From Methylobacterium sp. CB376 (GTDB lineage: Bacteria; Pseudomonadota; Alphaproteobacteria; Rhizobiales; Beijerinckiaceae), in assembly GCF_029714205.1 (NCBI RefSeq), contig NZ_CP121648.1, forward strand, positions 372,001 through 436,000: a DNA stretch of 64,000 nucleotides, given 5' to 3'. Both the position numbers and the translations under genes were made by a program. Shown here piece after piece: positions 1 through 7,528 of the stretch. Every line of letters starts with the position of its first letter. Within the stretch, counting starts at the first letter, position 1. The notes below the pieces were generated by a model. It was not told the DNA's origin and ran no database searches. It was given only the letters and a program-made list of their open reading frames with translations.

Positions 1-149
1 GCCTGCTCGCTCATCGCGGAGGACGGGAGCCCGCAGGCCGCGTCGGCCCGCTCCCACCGGGCGACGAGATCCTCGGACGCCGCGGCCCGGCCGACGCAGA
101 GGAAGGCGAGCCCGAGCACGAGACCCGGCAAGGTGAGGTGACGGAGCAT
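1..149 (-). CDS. secreted protein, 5' end only
   Basis: This is the first 49 codons of a minus-strand gene that runs off the left edge of the window. The protein starts MLRHLTLPGLVLGLAFLCVG and continues through RAAASEDLVARW. That is a textbook signal peptide: a basic N-terminus, a hydrophobic core of about 15 residues, and an Ala-rich cleavage site near residues 22-25. It is therefore predicted to be exported to the periplasm or envelope. The ATG at 149 is the first start before the signal peptide. Too little of the mature protein remains to assign a family. Confidence 0.6.
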   Translation of the reverse strand, partial: MLRHLTLPGLVLGLAFLCVGRAAASEDLVARWERADAACGLPSSAMSEQ

Positions 150-241
150 GGGCGAGTCCTGCGCGCCCGACCGATTCGGGCCCGCGCGGGATAGCACGGC
201 CGGCGCAACCGGCAAGGCGGCAACCGGTCCCGCGCCCGCGA

Positions 242-481
242 TCAGTGCGGGGCGAAGATCGGGCGGCGCGGGACCGGGCGGGGCGGGCGGCGCGGGGGCG
301 GGACGGCGCCCGCCATGCGCCGCGACGCGCCCTCGATGGTGCGCGACCACAGGCTCGCCGCCTCCGCCGCCTCGCCCCTCGACGCGAAGGTCTCGTCGGA
401 TCTCAGCAAGGTCTCGTTCTTGCGGCCGATCAGGCGCCACCGCCATCGGCCGGGATCATCCTGCTCGATGAGGAATTCCAT
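242..481 (-). CDS. DUF1508 (YegP-like) family protein
   Basis: A 79-residue protein with one DUF1508 repeat at residues 1-45: FLIEQDDPGRWRWRLIGRKN, then a Ser/Ala-rich segment before EAAEAASLW. The family signature is an aromatic-x-W/Y-R-W-R-L beta hairpin followed by a glycine-containing turn. E. coli YegP carries two such repeats, and single-repeat forms are common in Rhizobiales. No biochemical function is established for the family. The C-terminus (residues 55-79) is Pro/Arg-rich and looks disordered. ATG 481 was chosen because GGAGG lies 5 bases upstream; an in-frame GTG four codons earlier overlaps that ribosome binding site. Confidence 0.65.
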   Translation of the reverse strand: MEFLIEQDDPGRWRWRLIGRKNETLLRSDETFASRGEAAEAASLWSRTIEGASRRMAGAVPPPRRPPRPVPRRPIFAPH

Positions 482-900
482 AGCCGCCTCCACTGGATTT
501 CCTTTGCGGAGGAATATGCCTCATGCCATGGGCCGCGGGGCGCCGCGCCGGCCCGCGAGGCAGGCGATCTGCCCCGCGGGCGCGATTCGGCGCGAGTCTT
601 CCCCAGGATCCACAGGTCCGCGCCGGCGCGCGGGCGGCGCGAGCGAGGGATCGGCTTGACGGCTGTGCCGGCGACACGAATCCCGGCGCGCATGTCCCGG
701 CGCGCATGTCGGAGCGGAACCGATCGGTCCGCCGCGCCTTCTCTCCGCGGTTCCCGGGGGAGGCCGGGACCGAGGCAGCGGATCCCCGCGCGACGATCCT
801 TCGGTCCCGGTGCCGGTCGAACGGGGCAAGCCGGGCCGCGGCGCCGTGCGCCGCGATCGAGGGGGGACCGCCGCGGCGGATCCGTCGGAGGGAGGCCGCG
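482..900. other. intergenic region, no supported gene
   Basis: These 419 bases lie between two divergent genes. Open frames run through on both strands, but their translations are Arg/Pro/Ala-rich and lack family resemblance or usable start sites. A TTGACG hexamer at 655-660 could be a -35 element for the downstream plus-strand gene, but no convincing -10 follows at 17 bases. Confidence 0.5.
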
Positions 901-1161
901 ATGGTCGGTTCGATGTGGAAGCTCGGCATCGAGATGACGATGCTCGGGCTCGAAGCCCAGACGGTGATCGGCCTGCGCCTCGCCAAGATCGCGCTGGGCG
1001 GCCCGGCCGCGGCGGCCGAGGCCCAGCTGATGGTGGCCGAGAAGGTGGCCGCGGCCGGCGAGGCGGCCGTCCAGGCCGCGACCGGCGGGTCGCCCCGCAA
1101 GATCGTGCGCGGCTACCGGCGCAAGGTGCGCGCGAATACGCGGCGGCTGCGCAGGGGATGA
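901..1161 (+). CDS. small alanine-rich helical protein, phasin-like
   Basis: An 86-residue protein starting MVGSMWKLGIEMTMLGLEAQ and ending in a strongly basic tail (RKIVRGYRRKVRANTRRLRRG is its general character). The middle is Ala/Glu/Leu-rich and should form one or two long amphipathic helices, as in small phasin-like proteins of Methylobacteriaceae. No catalytic motif is visible. A strong Shine-Dalgarno (GGAGGGAGG) sits 5 bases before the ATG, and third-position GC is very high, so I regard it as real. Function is unknown; association with polyhydroxyalkanoate granules or DNA is only a guess from size and charge. Confidence 0.6.
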   Translation: MVGSMWKLGIEMTMLGLEAQTVIGLRLAKIALGGPAAAAEAQLMVAEKVAAAGEAAVQAATGGSPRKIVRGYRRKVRANTRRLRRG

Positions 1162-1164
1162 GCG

Positions 1165-1186
1165 ACGGGCGCCGCGCGGCGCCCGT
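1165..1186. terminator. palindromic hairpin between convergent genes
   Basis: A perfect 22-base palindrome (ACGGGCGCCGC and its complement) begins three bases after the stop of the small helical protein and 21 bases before the end of ialB on the other strand. It can fold in either transcript. Only two T residues follow on each side, so it is either a weak bidirectional terminator or a 3'-end stabilising hairpin. Confidence 0.4.
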
Positions 1187-1207
1187 TGCGGATCGGGCGC
1201 GCCGGTG

Positions 1208-1822
1208 TCAGGCGCGCTCCTTGGCGAGGGCCTCCAGGGCCTGATCGAGGCCGCGGAACGACAGCGGCAGCGTCACGTCCCGGCCCGCGGCGTCCTTGAA
1301 CGTGAGCCGCCCCGGCTCGCTGCCGGCCCGCCAGCGCTTGAGCACGTCCTCCCTGGTCGCCCCATCCGCCACGCAGCCCGCCGGGAGGCAGCGCCGCCAG
1401 GCCAGATCGAGCGCCGCCGCCTCGCGGCCCTCCTTGCCCTCCAGGCCCACCCGCACGCCCGACGGGAAGCTGACCGTCACCGGCAGCACCGCCGTCAGCC
1501 GCAGGCCGGCCTCGCCGGGCGCCCGCCCCAGCGCGACCTGCGCCAGGGGCGCGGCCTGACCCTGGACCTGGACGGCCTGCGCCACCTCGCAGAACCGGGT
1601 CACCTTCTCGCCCTCGGCGAGGCGCTGGCAGCGCAGCGTCCACTCGCCGAAGCTCGCCGTGGTCAGTTCCGGCTCGGCCGGGACCGGCGGCGCGGCGGGC
1701 GATGCGGCGGGCGGCGGAGCGACCGCCGGCTTGGGCGCGGGCTGCGCCAGCACCGGCCCCGCGAGACCGAGGGCCGCGGCGAGCGCGGCCGGGACGGAGC
1801 GGAGCCCGATCGCGCGGCGCAT
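1208..1822 (-). CDS. invasion-associated locus B (IalB) family protein
   Basis: A 204-residue exported protein. The signal peptide (residues 1-26) ends AGPVLAQP. A Pro/Ala linker (27-50) leads into the IalB domain (about 55-200): FGEWTLRC near residue 58, a second Cys in RFCEVAQ, then the paired-Cys segment WRRCLPAGC. This Trp/Cys pattern defines the IalB family, periplasmic or outer-membrane proteins first described in Bartonella and widespread in Rhizobiales, with no enzymatic activity known. The ATG overlaps the stop codon of the upstream sapC-like gene (ATGA), so the two are translationally coupled and probably work together at the envelope. Confidence 0.85.
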   Translation of the reverse strand: MRRAIGLRSVPAALAAALGLAGPVLAQPAPKPAVAPPPAASPAAPPVPAEPELTTASFGEWTLRCQRLAEGEKVTRFCEVAQAVQVQGQAAPLAQVALGRAPGEAGLRLTAVLPVTVSFPSGVRVGLEGKEGREAAALDLAWRRCLPAGCVADGATREDVLKRWRAGSEPGRLTFKDAAGRDVTLPLSFRGLDQALEALAKERA

Positions 1823-2589
1823 CACGCGGCCTCCCCCAGGCTCTCGGCATTCGCCGGCGCCGGCGGCGCGAAGGTGAGGGCGAAGTCGCCGATCGCCTGC
1901 AGGCTGACGAGATGGGCCGAGATCGCCGCCAGCCAGCCCTCCCGGCGCAACCGCAGGAAGACTTCGTCCGAGAGGCCGTTCAGCGCGCCCTCGTCCACCA
2001 CCAGCGCCCCGTGCAGGGCGTGGCTCTCCCCCGTCGCCGGGTCCTTCCCGTGCAGCGTCACCCCGCGCAGCAGCCCCAGATCCTGCAGCACCCGCCCGAG
2101 CGCGCCCGTGCGCTTGGCCGCCTCGGCATAGTCCGCCACCAGCCGCACCCGCTCCTGCAGCGGCGGCGTCTGCGCCCCGTCCTCCCCGAACAGCGCCAGG
2201 CTCTCGCCCGCATCCTCCTCGCGCAGCACGCCCTCGGCGGTGTCGTCGAGGCAGACCAGCGCGGGCCGGCCCTCGCTCTCGCCCAGGATGAAGGGGAAGC
2301 GGCGCAGATAGGCCGGCAGGTAGCGCCCGGTCCAGGTGCCGTCCTCGCTCACCAGCGCCGAGCGGCCGGGCACCAGGCCGGTGAGGAAGACCGGGGTCGG
2401 GCCGAGGCTCTCGGGCAGGAACAGGATCGGCAGGTGGCGGCAGGCGGCGGCGAACTCGTCGACCACGGCGGGCACGAGGTGGCTCCCGCGCGCGAAGCCG
2501 AAACGCTGCGGGTTGGCCAGCCGCAGCCCGCGATGGCCCTCCCGGTCGAGGGGCACGACGGCGCGGTAGAACAGGGGAAGCTGAGTCAT
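1822..2589 (-). CDS. SapC family protein
   Basis: A 255-residue protein that matches the SapC family (named for a Campylobacter S-layer locus). Features seen: an N-terminal LPLFYRAVVPLDREGHRGLR, then FARGSHLVPAVVDEFAAACR, FLTGLVPGRSALV and the family hallmark YLRRFPFILGE near residue 98, and DEGALNGLSDEVFLRLRREG near the C-terminus. No signal peptide is evident. In alphaproteobacteria SapC-like proteins occur beside outer-membrane and glycan genes. Here the stop overlaps the start of ialB. ATG 2589 is preferred over the GTG or TTG codons upstream because family members begin with this MTQLPLFYR-like sequence. Confidence 0.85.
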   Translation of the reverse strand: MTQLPLFYRAVVPLDREGHRGLRLANPQRFGFARGSHLVPAVVDEFAAACRHLPILFLPESLGPTPVFLTGLVPGRSALVSEDGTWTGRYLPAYLRRFPFILGESEGRPALVCLDDTAEGVLREEDAGESLALFGEDGAQTPPLQERVRLVADYAEAAKRTGALGRVLQDLGLLRGVTLHGKDPATGESHALHGALVVDEGALNGLSDEVFLRLRREGWLAAISAHLVSLQAIGDFALTFAPPAPANAESLGEAA

Positions 2590-3418
2590 GGATCGATCCT
2601 CGGCTGGAGGGTTGGGAGGGGGGACGCCCACCGCGCCGCGGCTCCACGGGCGCGAGGGACAGCGGAGCCCGCCGCCCCGGGCGATGTCAGGGGATATTCC
2701 GCGCCGCCCGCACCGGCGCGTCAGGGGCGCTCCGGCCGGCGGACACGGCGAGCCAGGGGGAGAGCGGGAGGCGCGGTGTCACGAAGGGCGGTCCGGGCAT
2801 GTCGGTGATCGCGGCGTCGCCCGCGTCGGGCGGGCCCGGCGCCGCGGAGGACGGAGATCGGGCCGCGCGGGGCGCGGTGCGCCCGCACCTGCCCGACCCG
2901 GCCGCCATTCCACCGCCTCGCCCGCTCTCCGCGGTCGGTTCCGTTCCTTCATCTCGGTTCTGCGCTATCCCGACCGCACCGCGCTCTTTCTGGAGAGCAT
3001 CCGACGCCGGATGCCCCAACGGAAGGCGCTATAACATGGCCCGCGCGCGGGTTTCCAGAGCGGCCCATCAACGAAACGCGACGCGAATTCCGCTGCGCCG
3101 GGATGCCTTCGTCCTCGCGTTCGACGAAGCAGTGCGATGCCGGCGGGCGCAGCCGGCCCGGTCCCGGCGCGGGACCCGATTGCACCGTGATCGGATCCTG
3201 CTCTAGAGGAACCTGACCCGCGCTCCAGTCGTGCGCGGGCCGCTTTCGGCGGCGTCGCGCCGTGCCTATGGTGATCGTCCGTCACCCAGGCATCACGGTC
3301 CGTCATGCCCCGCCGGGTGGTCCGCGGCGGGGCGAAGAGCGCGCGGCTTTCCCCTGAGGCATGGTTCGACAGATGTTGCCTGACCCTGAGGCATTTCGGT
3401 CCCCGGCCGGAGACGACA
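2590..3418. other. intergenic region without a convincing gene
   Basis: These 829 bases contain the divergent upstream regions of sapC and of the decayed secretion-transporter gene. No open frame here has a plausible protein. Structures seen are a dyad CCGAT-N9-ATCGG at 3176-3194, a hairpin of GCCCCGCC with GGCGGGGC around 3306-3332, and a direct repeat CCCTGAGGCAT at 3352-3362 and 3384-3394, close to the GTG start of the pseudogene. Confidence 0.5.
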
Positions 3419-3866
3419 GTGACCTTCTCTCACCGCCTCGCGCGCGCCGCCTGCCGGCTCGGCCTCGCCGCAGCCCCGAGCCTGACCGCGGGCCCCGCGC
3501 TGGCCCAGACCGCCTCGCAGATCACCCCGCCCTCCTTCCGGCCGCCCCTGCAACGCCAGGGCGGCGTCCTCGTCATCCCGGACGGAGCGGGCTGGAGGCG
3601 CCCGCAGGCGCGGAGCGGCTCACCCTCCCTGCGCGCCCGGCCCGGGTCGCGGCCGCCCTCGCCGGGCCCGCGCCGGCCGTCGCCGCCCGCCTCGCCGGCC
3701 GCCCCGTGACGGCCGCCGGGCTCTTCGCGGCCGCGGGCTTCGCGCCGGCGCGGATCGGCCTCCCGGCCCGGGCGCGCGCCGACCGCACCGGCGAGGGCGC
3801 GCGGTGCCGGCGGCCGGGCGGCGCGCGCCGGTTCGGAGCCGGCGGGGCGGCGGGAGGGGGTTCGCC
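3419..3866 (+). pseudogene. remnant of a ShlB/FhaC-type two-partner secretion transporter
   Basis: The frame opening with GTG 3419 gives a signal peptide (MTFSHRLARAACRLGLAAAP, cleaved after GPALAQ) and then ASQITPPSFRPPLQRQGG and VLVIPDGAG, typical of the start of ShlB/FhaC outer-membrane transporters. At about 3580 the reading shifts by one frame: the next frame continues with LEAPAGAERLTL and a POTRA-like stretch AVAARLAGRPVTAAGLFAAA. Nothing like the rest of the POTRA domain or the 16-strand barrel (about 400 residues) follows. I infer a frameshifted and 3'-deleted gene. Its secreted partner is also absent. It lies directly before a TPR-glycosyltransferase of the type often found with such adhesins. 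Confidence 0.6.
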
Positions 3867-5654
3867 TTGACCGGCGCGGCGGAATTGCGGGAGGCCCTGC
3901 GCGAGCAGCGGGCCGGCCAGGTCGAGGCGGCCCTGGCGCGCTGCGAGCGGCTCCTGGCGCGCGAGCCGCGCAACGTCGCGGCGGCGCGCCTGGCGGCCTG
4001 CCTCTGCTTCGGCCTCGGCCGGTTCGAGGCGGCCCTGGCGCGGTACGACCGCGCCCTCGCCCTGGATCCGGACCACGCCGAGACCCTGCGCGACCGCGGC
4101 GTCACCCTGCAGGCCCTGTCGCGGCCCGAGGACTCCCTCGCCTCCCTGGAGCGCGCGCTGGCGCGCGACCCCGCCTCCGCGGCGACGTGGTTCGACCGCG
4201 CCAACGCGCTCGTGAGCCTCGGCCGGCCCGAGGACGCTCTGGCGAGTCTCGACCGCGCCCTGGCGCTGAGGCCTGCCGACCCGGACGCGCTCGGCAACCG
4301 CGGCAACGTCCTGCACGAGCTCGGGCACCTGGACGAGGCGCTGGCGAGCTACGCGCAGAGCCTCGTCCTGCGGCCGCACGCGCCGGAGGTTCTGACCAAC
4401 CGGGCGATCACGCTGCTGACGCTCGGCCGCTTCGCGGAAGGGTTCCAGGCCTACGAGTGGCGGCGGCGCCAGCGCGGCTGGGTGGAGCCGCGCCCGCCCG
4501 GCCCCGAATGGCAGGGCGACCTGATCGCCGGCCAGCGGCTCCTCCTCTACGCCGAGCAGGGCCTGGGCGACACGATCCAGTTCGTGCGCTTCGCCCGGAT
4601 CGCGGCCGCGCGGGGGATGGAGGTGGTGCTCAGCGTCCAGGAACCCCTGCGCGCCCTGCTGAGCGGCCTGCCCTTCCTGCGGGTGCTCGCGCCGGACGAG
4701 CCGCTGCCGGCCCTGCACGCCCACGCGCCGCTGATGAGCCTGCCGCGCCTGTTGCGGCTCGATGCGGCGGACCTCGCCGCCGGCCCCTACCTCGCGGCGC
4801 AGCCGGAGCGGGTCGCGGCCTGGAGGGCGCGGCTGCCGCCCGGATTCCGGGTCGGGGTGGCGTGGCAGGGGCAGCCCGGCCGGGCGATCGACCGCGGCCG
4901 CTCGCTGCCCCTCGCGTGCCTCGCGCCCCTGGCGCGGGTGCCGGGCGTGCGGCTCGTCAGCCTGCAGAAGGTGCACGGGCTCGACCAGCTCGACCGCCTG
5001 CCCGACGGGATGGCCGTGACGGTGCTGCCGGACCTCGACGCGGGCCCGGACGCCTTCCTGGACACGGCGGCGGTGATGATGTCGCTCGACCTCGTGGTGA
5101 CGAGCGACACGGCCGTCGCCCACGTGGCGGGCGCGCTCGGCCGGCCGGTCTTCGTGGCGCTCAAGCCGGTGCCGGACTGGCGCTGGGGCCTCGCCGGGGA
5201 GCGGACGGCCTGGTACCCGACGATGCGGCTGTTCCGGCAGGAGCGTCGGGGCGACTGGGAGGCGATGGCCGCCGCGATGGCGCGGGAGGTCGCCGGCCTC
5301 GCGGGGGCGCCGGCGCGCCGGACGGCGCGCCCGGGACCGTGCGGGTGCCGGTGTCGCTCGGCGAACTCGTCGACAAGATCACGATCCTGGAGCTCAAGGC
5401 CGAGCGGATCGCCGATCCCGCCAAGCGCGCGAACGTCGTCCGGGAGCTCGCGCTCCTCGACGCGGCGCTGGCGGCGAGCGGGCTCCTGTCGGAGGAGGTG
5501 GCGGCGCTCCAGACCACCCTGCGCGGGATCAACGCCGAGCTCTGGGATGCCGAGGGCCGGATCCGCGCCTGCGCCCAGGACGCCGCCGCCCGGGACGAGC
5601 TGGTCGCCCTCGCCCTGCGGATCAGCACCACGAACGAGCGCCGCTCGGCCGTGA
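3867..5654 (+). CDS. TPR-repeat protein with GT-B glycosyltransferase domain
   Basis: The first ~205 residues hold about six tetratricopeptide repeats (for example DRALALDPDHAETLRDRG, DRALALRPADPDALGNRGN). Residues ~210-480 form a heptosyltransferase-like GT-B domain with LLYAEQGLGDTIQFVRF, FRVGVAWQGQPG and VTSDTAVAHVAGALGRPVFV, the last resembling a nucleotide-sugar site. Such proteins commonly glycosylate adhesins or other surface proteins. I chose TTG 3867 because GGAGGGGG lies just upstream and the extension before it is Arg-rich noise. The frame does not stop where the domain ends (about 5325) but runs 316 bases into the next gene, so the last ~105 residues are Arg/Ser-rich and probably meaningless, or mark a frameshift. 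Confidence 0.75.
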   Translation: MTGAAELREALREQRAGQVEAALARCERLLAREPRNVAAARLAACLCFGLGRFEAALARYDRALALDPDHAETLRDRGVTLQALSRPEDSLASLERALARDPASAATWFDRANALVSLGRPEDALASLDRALALRPADPDALGNRGNVLHELGHLDEALASYAQSLVLRPHAPEVLTNRAITLLTLGRFAEGFQAYEWRRRQRGWVEPRPPGPEWQGDLIAGQRLLLYAEQGLGDTIQFVRFARIAAARGMEVVLSVQEPLRALLSGLPFLRVLAPDEPLPALHAHAPLMSLPRLLRLDAADLAAGPYLAAQPERVAAWRARLPPGFRVGVAWQGQPGRAIDRGRSLPLACLAPLARVPGVRLVSLQKVHGLDQLDRLPDGMAVTVLPDLDAGPDAFLDTAAVMMSLDLVVTSDTAVAHVAGALGRPVFVALKPVPDWRWGLAGERTAWYPTMRLFRQERRGDWEAMAAAMAREVAGLAGAPARRTARPGPCGCRCRSANSSTRSRSWSSRPSGSPIPPSARTSSGSSRSSTRRWRRAGSCRRRWRRSRPPCAGSTPSSGMPRAGSAPAPRTPPPGTSWSPSPCGSAPRTSAARP

Positions 5655-5713
5655 AGCGGGAGATCAACCTGCGCGGCGGCTCCGTCCTGATCGAGGAGAA
5701 GCAGTACCGCTGA
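5339..5713 (+). CDS. DUF6165 family protein
   Basis: A 124-residue protein beginning VRVPVSLGELVDKITILELK, which is the normal start of this small family. It is followed by RIADPAKRANVVRELALL, LRGINAELWDAEGRIR and the conserved C-terminal ISTTNERRSAVKREINLR. It is predicted to be mostly alpha-helical and cytoplasmic, and no activity is known. GTG 5339 is the likely start because the family sequence begins exactly there. Its first 316 bases overlap the out-of-frame tail of the TPR-glycosyltransferase. These two genes often travel together in alphaproteobacterial surface-glycan loci, which suggests a shared task. Confidence 0.7.
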   Translation: MRVPVSLGELVDKITILELKAERIADPAKRANVVRELALLDAALAASGLLSEEVAALQTTLRGINAELWDAEGRIRACAQDAAARDELVALALRISTTNERRSAVKREINLRGGSVLIEEKQYR

Positions 5714-5782
5714 GCAGGCTGCGCCGCGGCCGGCGGGGCGGGGCTAACCGAATCGCAACCGCGGCCGGGGCACCTCGCCGGG

Positions 5783-6124
5783 ATGGCAGCCGTGCGCGTC
5801 GTGATCCATGAACTGCGTGACGATCTCCGCCACGGCCACCCGCGCCGCTGGCCCGGCCTCGCCATCAAGGTGACCCACCGGGAGGGCCTGCGGGCGTATC
5901 TCGGCGGCTGCACTTGGCCGGACGGCGACGATGCCGAGACGTTCCTGGACTGGTGCGCGAGCCAGCTGCCGGACGCCTGGATCCAGATCCGCACGCCCGA
6001 CCTGTCGTCGCCCGGCGGGGCGATCAGCATCACCATGGCGGTGGGCATGCGGGGCGCGAAGCCCGACCCGCACGGCCAGATGCGGACGCGGCAGCGGTGG
6101 CCCTTCCCGCTCGCCGATTGGTAG
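5783..6124 (+). CDS. hypothetical protein, 113 residues
   Basis: I do not recognise this protein. Nearly every third codon position is G or C and the composition is balanced (VIHELRDDLRHGHPRRWPGL, AYLGGCTWPDGDDAETFLDW, QLPDAWIQIRTPDLSSPGG), unlike the Arg-rich shadow frames around it, so it is probably a real cytoplasmic protein. There is no signal peptide or membrane segment. It stands alone after the DUF6165 gene with a 69-base gap and before a repeat-filled spacer. Confidence 0.5.
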   Translation: MAAVRVVIHELRDDLRHGHPRRWPGLAIKVTHREGLRAYLGGCTWPDGDDAETFLDWCASQLPDAWIQIRTPDLSSPGGAISITMAVGMRGAKPDPHGQMRTRQRWPFPLADW

Positions 6125-6214
6125 GCGGGCCCCTCCGGCCCCGTCCGATGCGGCGAGGGCCGGGGCGCGCTGCCGGTTCCGGGATACGAGATCAGACGGA
6201 TTGCGTCGCCATCC

Positions 6215-6356
6215 GGATGTGGGCTTCGCTCAAGCGCCGCGCGGGCTCGTCATCCCGCATCCGCTTGATCCCTTCGGGATGGCGGATGTGGGCTTCGCTC
6301 AAGCGCCGCGCGGGCTTGCCATGCGCTGTCCGGACGTGATCGTCCGGCCAGCGGAT
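6215..6356. repeat. 69-bp-period intergenic repeat element, copy A
   Basis: Two units begin with GGATGTGGGCTTCGCTCAAG at 6215 and 6284 (period 69). Each contains GCGCCGCGCGGGCT, and the first also has ATCCGCTTGATCCCTTCGGG. The element ends in an imperfect inverted repeat (6321-6336 and 6341-6356, loop TGAT) built on GTCCGGACG / CGTCCGGCC. The same element recurs at 28139-28342 with three units and a perfect terminal stem. It fills most of the 421-base spacer 6125-6545, in which I see no gene. Most likely a dispersed REP/MITE-like family of this genome. Confidence 0.8.
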
Positions 6357-6545
6357 GACACAACCGTGACGCCGCCCGGCGCGTTAGCGGGATGGCGGCC
6401 GGCCCCTCGCCGCCGGAGGCGCAGGAGCGAGGTGCGTGATGACCAGGGATCCCGAGGCCCGCGCGGAGGTGGCCCGCTCCGCCCCGGAGAGCCCATCCCC
6501 GGCCCGCCCGGCCGGGCCCCGACGGCCTGCCCCGCGGCGACGGCC

Positions 6546-7400
6546 ATGATCACCACCGCCCACCTGGCCGCCGAGGCGCTCGGCGACCACCTCGCGGCCG
6601 CCCTGCGGGGCACCTTCGGGGCGACGCAGGCGCCCCTGGCCGAGATGGTCGGCTCGGTCGCGCGCCTCGCGCTGGAATGCCTGGCGAATTCCGACGCGCT
6701 CTACCACGACCTGGAGCACACGCTGCTCGTCACCCAGGTCGGGCTCGACATCCTGCGCGGCCGGACCCTGCTGGAGCCGGTCACCGCCGGCGACTGGGCG
6801 CACCTGCTGGTGGCCTGCCTGATGCACGACATCGGCTACGTGCGCGGCATCCTGCCGGGCGACTCGGCCCGCGAGGGCTACGTCGTCGACGCCGCCGGCG
6901 GACGCGTGGTGCTGCCGCGCGGCGCCTCCGACGCGGCGCTGACCGCCCACCACGTCGAGCGCTCGAAGCTGTTCGTGAGCGCCCGCCTCGGCCAGTCGGA
7001 CCTGCTCGACGCGGCCAGGATCGCGCGGTCGATCGAGCATACCCGCTTCCCGGCCGAGGAGACCTGCCCGGGCCGCGACCCGGCGGACGAGGCCTGCCTG
7101 GTGCGCGCCGCCGACCTGATCGGCCAGATGGGCGACCCGCTCTACCTGCGCAAGGCGAACGCGCTGTTCCACGAATTCGAGGAGGCCGGCACCAACGCCG
7201 CCCTGGGCTACACCTCGCCGGCCGACCTGGTGGAGCGCTACCCGGACTTTTTCTGGCGCAGCGTGTCCTCCCACCTGGACGGGGCGCTGAAATACCTCGA
7301 CGTGACGGTGAGCGGGCGCCAGTGGATCGCCGGCCTGCAGGCCAACGTGTTCCGGGCGGAGCGCCCGGGCGGCTTCGGCCCGCCCCGGGCCGCGCCGTGA
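6546..7400 (+). CDS. HD-domain phosphohydrolase
   Basis: A 284-residue protein with an HD metal-dependent hydrolase fold. Residues 53-60 read YHDLEHTL and residues 89-98 VACLMHDIGY; later histidines lie in LTAHHVERSK and SIEHTRFP, and DLIGQMGD provides a further acidic residue. The H...HD...H/D pattern is the di-metal site of HD-family phosphohydrolases, and the YHDLEHT segment resembles the YHNxxH signature of class I cyclic-nucleotide phosphodiesterases. The substrate cannot be told. There is no sensor or membrane domain. ATG 6546 is used; upstream in-frame GTG codons would add only Pro/Gly-rich sequence. Confidence 0.75.
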   Translation: MITTAHLAAEALGDHLAAALRGTFGATQAPLAEMVGSVARLALECLANSDALYHDLEHTLLVTQVGLDILRGRTLLEPVTAGDWAHLLVACLMHDIGYVRGILPGDSAREGYVVDAAGGRVVLPRGASDAALTAHHVERSKLFVSARLGQSDLLDAARIARSIEHTRFPAEETCPGRDPADEACLVRAADLIGQMGDPLYLRKANALFHEFEEAGTNAALGYTSPADLVERYPDFFWRSVSSHLDGALKYLDVTVSGRQWIAGLQANVFRAERPGGFGPPRAAP

Positions 7401-7528
7401 GGTGAGCGCCGGGCCGTCCGCGCCCCCGGCCGGCATGGCCCGTCCCGGCGCTGCGCCAGATCAAAGACCCGGGAGCGGCTCCGGTGCAGCCTGGACGCGG
7501 CCCGCCTCCGCGATCCGGCGACACGACC

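Noticed and set aside
2687..3019. Possible 110-residue minus-strand gene upstream of sapC
   Set aside because: Pro/Ser/Gly/Arg-rich without structure, no ribosome binding site and no family; treated as intergenic.
6215..6356. Tandem repeat considered as a CRISPR array
   Set aside because: Units are directly adjacent with 69-bp period and no unique spacers, and no cas genes are present.
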